Assembly: GCA_002413095.1 (NCBI GenBank)
Contig: DHWI01000093.1
Span: forward strand, 1 to 5,976
Length of the DNA: 5,976 bases
Source: Thermoleophilia bacterium UBA5186
Lineage (GTDB): Bacteria > Actinomycetota > Thermoleophilia > Gaiellales > Gaiellaceae
Direction: 5' to 3'
Shown: piece by piece, positions 5,345 to 5,976 of the stretch
Position numbering within the stretch: position 1 is the first letter of the stretch
Layout of the letters: the number at the start of each line of letters is the position of its first letter
Translations under genes and position numbers: made by a program
Notes under the pieces: generated by a model
What the model was told of the DNA's origin: nothing
Databases searched by the model: none
What the model saw: only the letters and a program-made list of their open reading frames with translations

Positions 5345-5976
5345 ATGGACGGGTTGATGATGGACTTCCAGCTGACGCTGCCGCCGCTGCTGCGCCGGGC
5401 CGAGACGTTCTTTGGCGAGCGCGAAGTCGTCACCCGCCTGCCGGACAAGAGCTTCCACCGCTACACGTACGCCGACATGGCGCGCCGCGCGAAGCAGCTC
5501 GCCGTGGGGCTCGCGGGGCTGGGACTCGAACCCGGCGACCGCGTCGGCACCCTCTGCTGGAACCACTATCAGCACCTCGAGGCGTACTTCGGGATCCCCT
5601 GCGGAGGGTTCGTCCTGCACACGCTCAACCTGCGCTTGCATCCGAGCGACATCGGCTACATCGCGAAGCACGGCGGCGACAAAGCCGTGATCGTCGACAA
5701 GTCGCTCCTCCCGCTGCTGGAGCAGTTCAAGGACGAGACCGACATCGAGCACATCCTCGTCGTCGAGGACTCCTACGAGGAGCTGCTCGCCGGCGCAGAC
5801 GCGGCCGACTGGCAGGAGCCGGACCTCGACGAGCGCCAAGCCGCGGCCATGTGCTACACGAGCGGGACGACCGGCCGGCCGAAGGGCGTCGTCTACTCCC
5901 ACCGCTCGACGATCCTGCACGCGCTCGGCGTCGCGACCACCTCGCCGCTCGGCAGGCGCATCTCCGAGGAGGACAC
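5345..5976 (+). CDS. Fatty-acyl-CoA ligase, AlkK-like, 5' part (cut by window end)
   Basis: The frame is open from the ATG to the window edge, giving the first 210 residues of a protein whose family is about 530-550 aa. It is an ANL-superfamily adenylating enzyme, predicted to activate a carboxylic acid with ATP to the acyl-AMP and then the CoA thioester. The N-terminus (MDGLMMDFQLTLPPLLRRAE) and LNLRLHPSDIGYIAKH (94-109) are typical of the AlkK-like medium/long-chain fatty-acid ligases. The ATP-phosphate loop YTSGTTGRPKG is at 171-181 with Lys180. The conserved TYADMARRAKQLAVGL segment is at 41-56. The C-terminal catalytic lysine domain lies beyond the window, so its integrity cannot be judged. 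Its role would be to feed free acids into the acyl-CoA dehydrogenase step encoded upstream. Chain-length preference cannot be read from this part. Confidence 0.92.
   Translation, partial: MDGLMMDFQLTLPPLLRRAETFFGEREVVTRLPDKSFHRYTYADMARRAKQLAVGLAGLGLEPGDRVGTLCWNHYQHLEAYFGIPCGGFVLHTLNLRLHPSDIGYIAKHGGDKAVIVDKSLLPLLEQFKDETDIEHILVVEDSYEELLAGADAADWQEPDLDERQAAAMCYTSGTTGRPKGVVYSHRSTILHALGVATTSPLGRRISEED

Overview
This is a high-G+C bacterial window with dense, short-spaced genes all on the + strand, frequent GTG starts and strong G/C bias at third codon positions. Together with the FadE-like acyl-CoA dehydrogenase pair, this suggests an actinobacterium. A deep-branching lineage such as Thermoleophilia is possible, but that is a guess from style and not shown by any marker gene. 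No RNA gene, CRISPR array, transposase or phage gene was found.

Layout: positions 71-4348 look like one operon of five tightly packed genes. (1) An FMN-dependent alpha-hydroxy-acid oxidase of the lactate 2-monooxygenase type overlaps by 19 nt (2) a zinc- and NAD-dependent alcohol dehydrogenase. That gene overlaps by 4 nt (3) a small PaaI-type hotdog thioesterase. After 12 nt comes (4) a full-length acyl-CoA dehydrogenase, which overlaps by 1 nt (5) a very short acyl-CoA dehydrogenase-like protein of 205 aa that lacks the middle beta-domain. A perfect 27-nt palindrome begins on the stop codon of gene 5. A second, imperfect copy lies 111 nt downstream, at the start of (6) a short-chain dehydrogenase/reductase gene. 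Last, (7) an AlkK-like fatty-acyl-CoA ligase begins behind a strong ribosome binding site and runs off the window end.

How the genes may work together: the ligase would activate a carboxylic acid to its CoA ester, the acyl-CoA dehydrogenase pair would introduce the alpha,beta double bond, the thioesterase would release CoA, and the alcohol dehydrogenase, SDR and hydroxy-acid oxidase would handle hydroxyl or carbonyl intermediates. The substrate cannot be read from the sequence. No enoyl-CoA hydratase or thiolase lies in the window.

The most interesting point is the acyl-CoA dehydrogenase pair. The large protein keeps the FAD/substrate middle domain but has lost the motifs that normally reach across the dimer to the neighbour's FAD. 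The small protein has lost the whole middle domain but keeps exactly those cross-dimer motifs. This looks like an extreme version of the alpha2beta2 FadE complexes known from mycobacterial cholesterol catabolism. The paired 27-nt palindromes are the second signal not explained by the genes.
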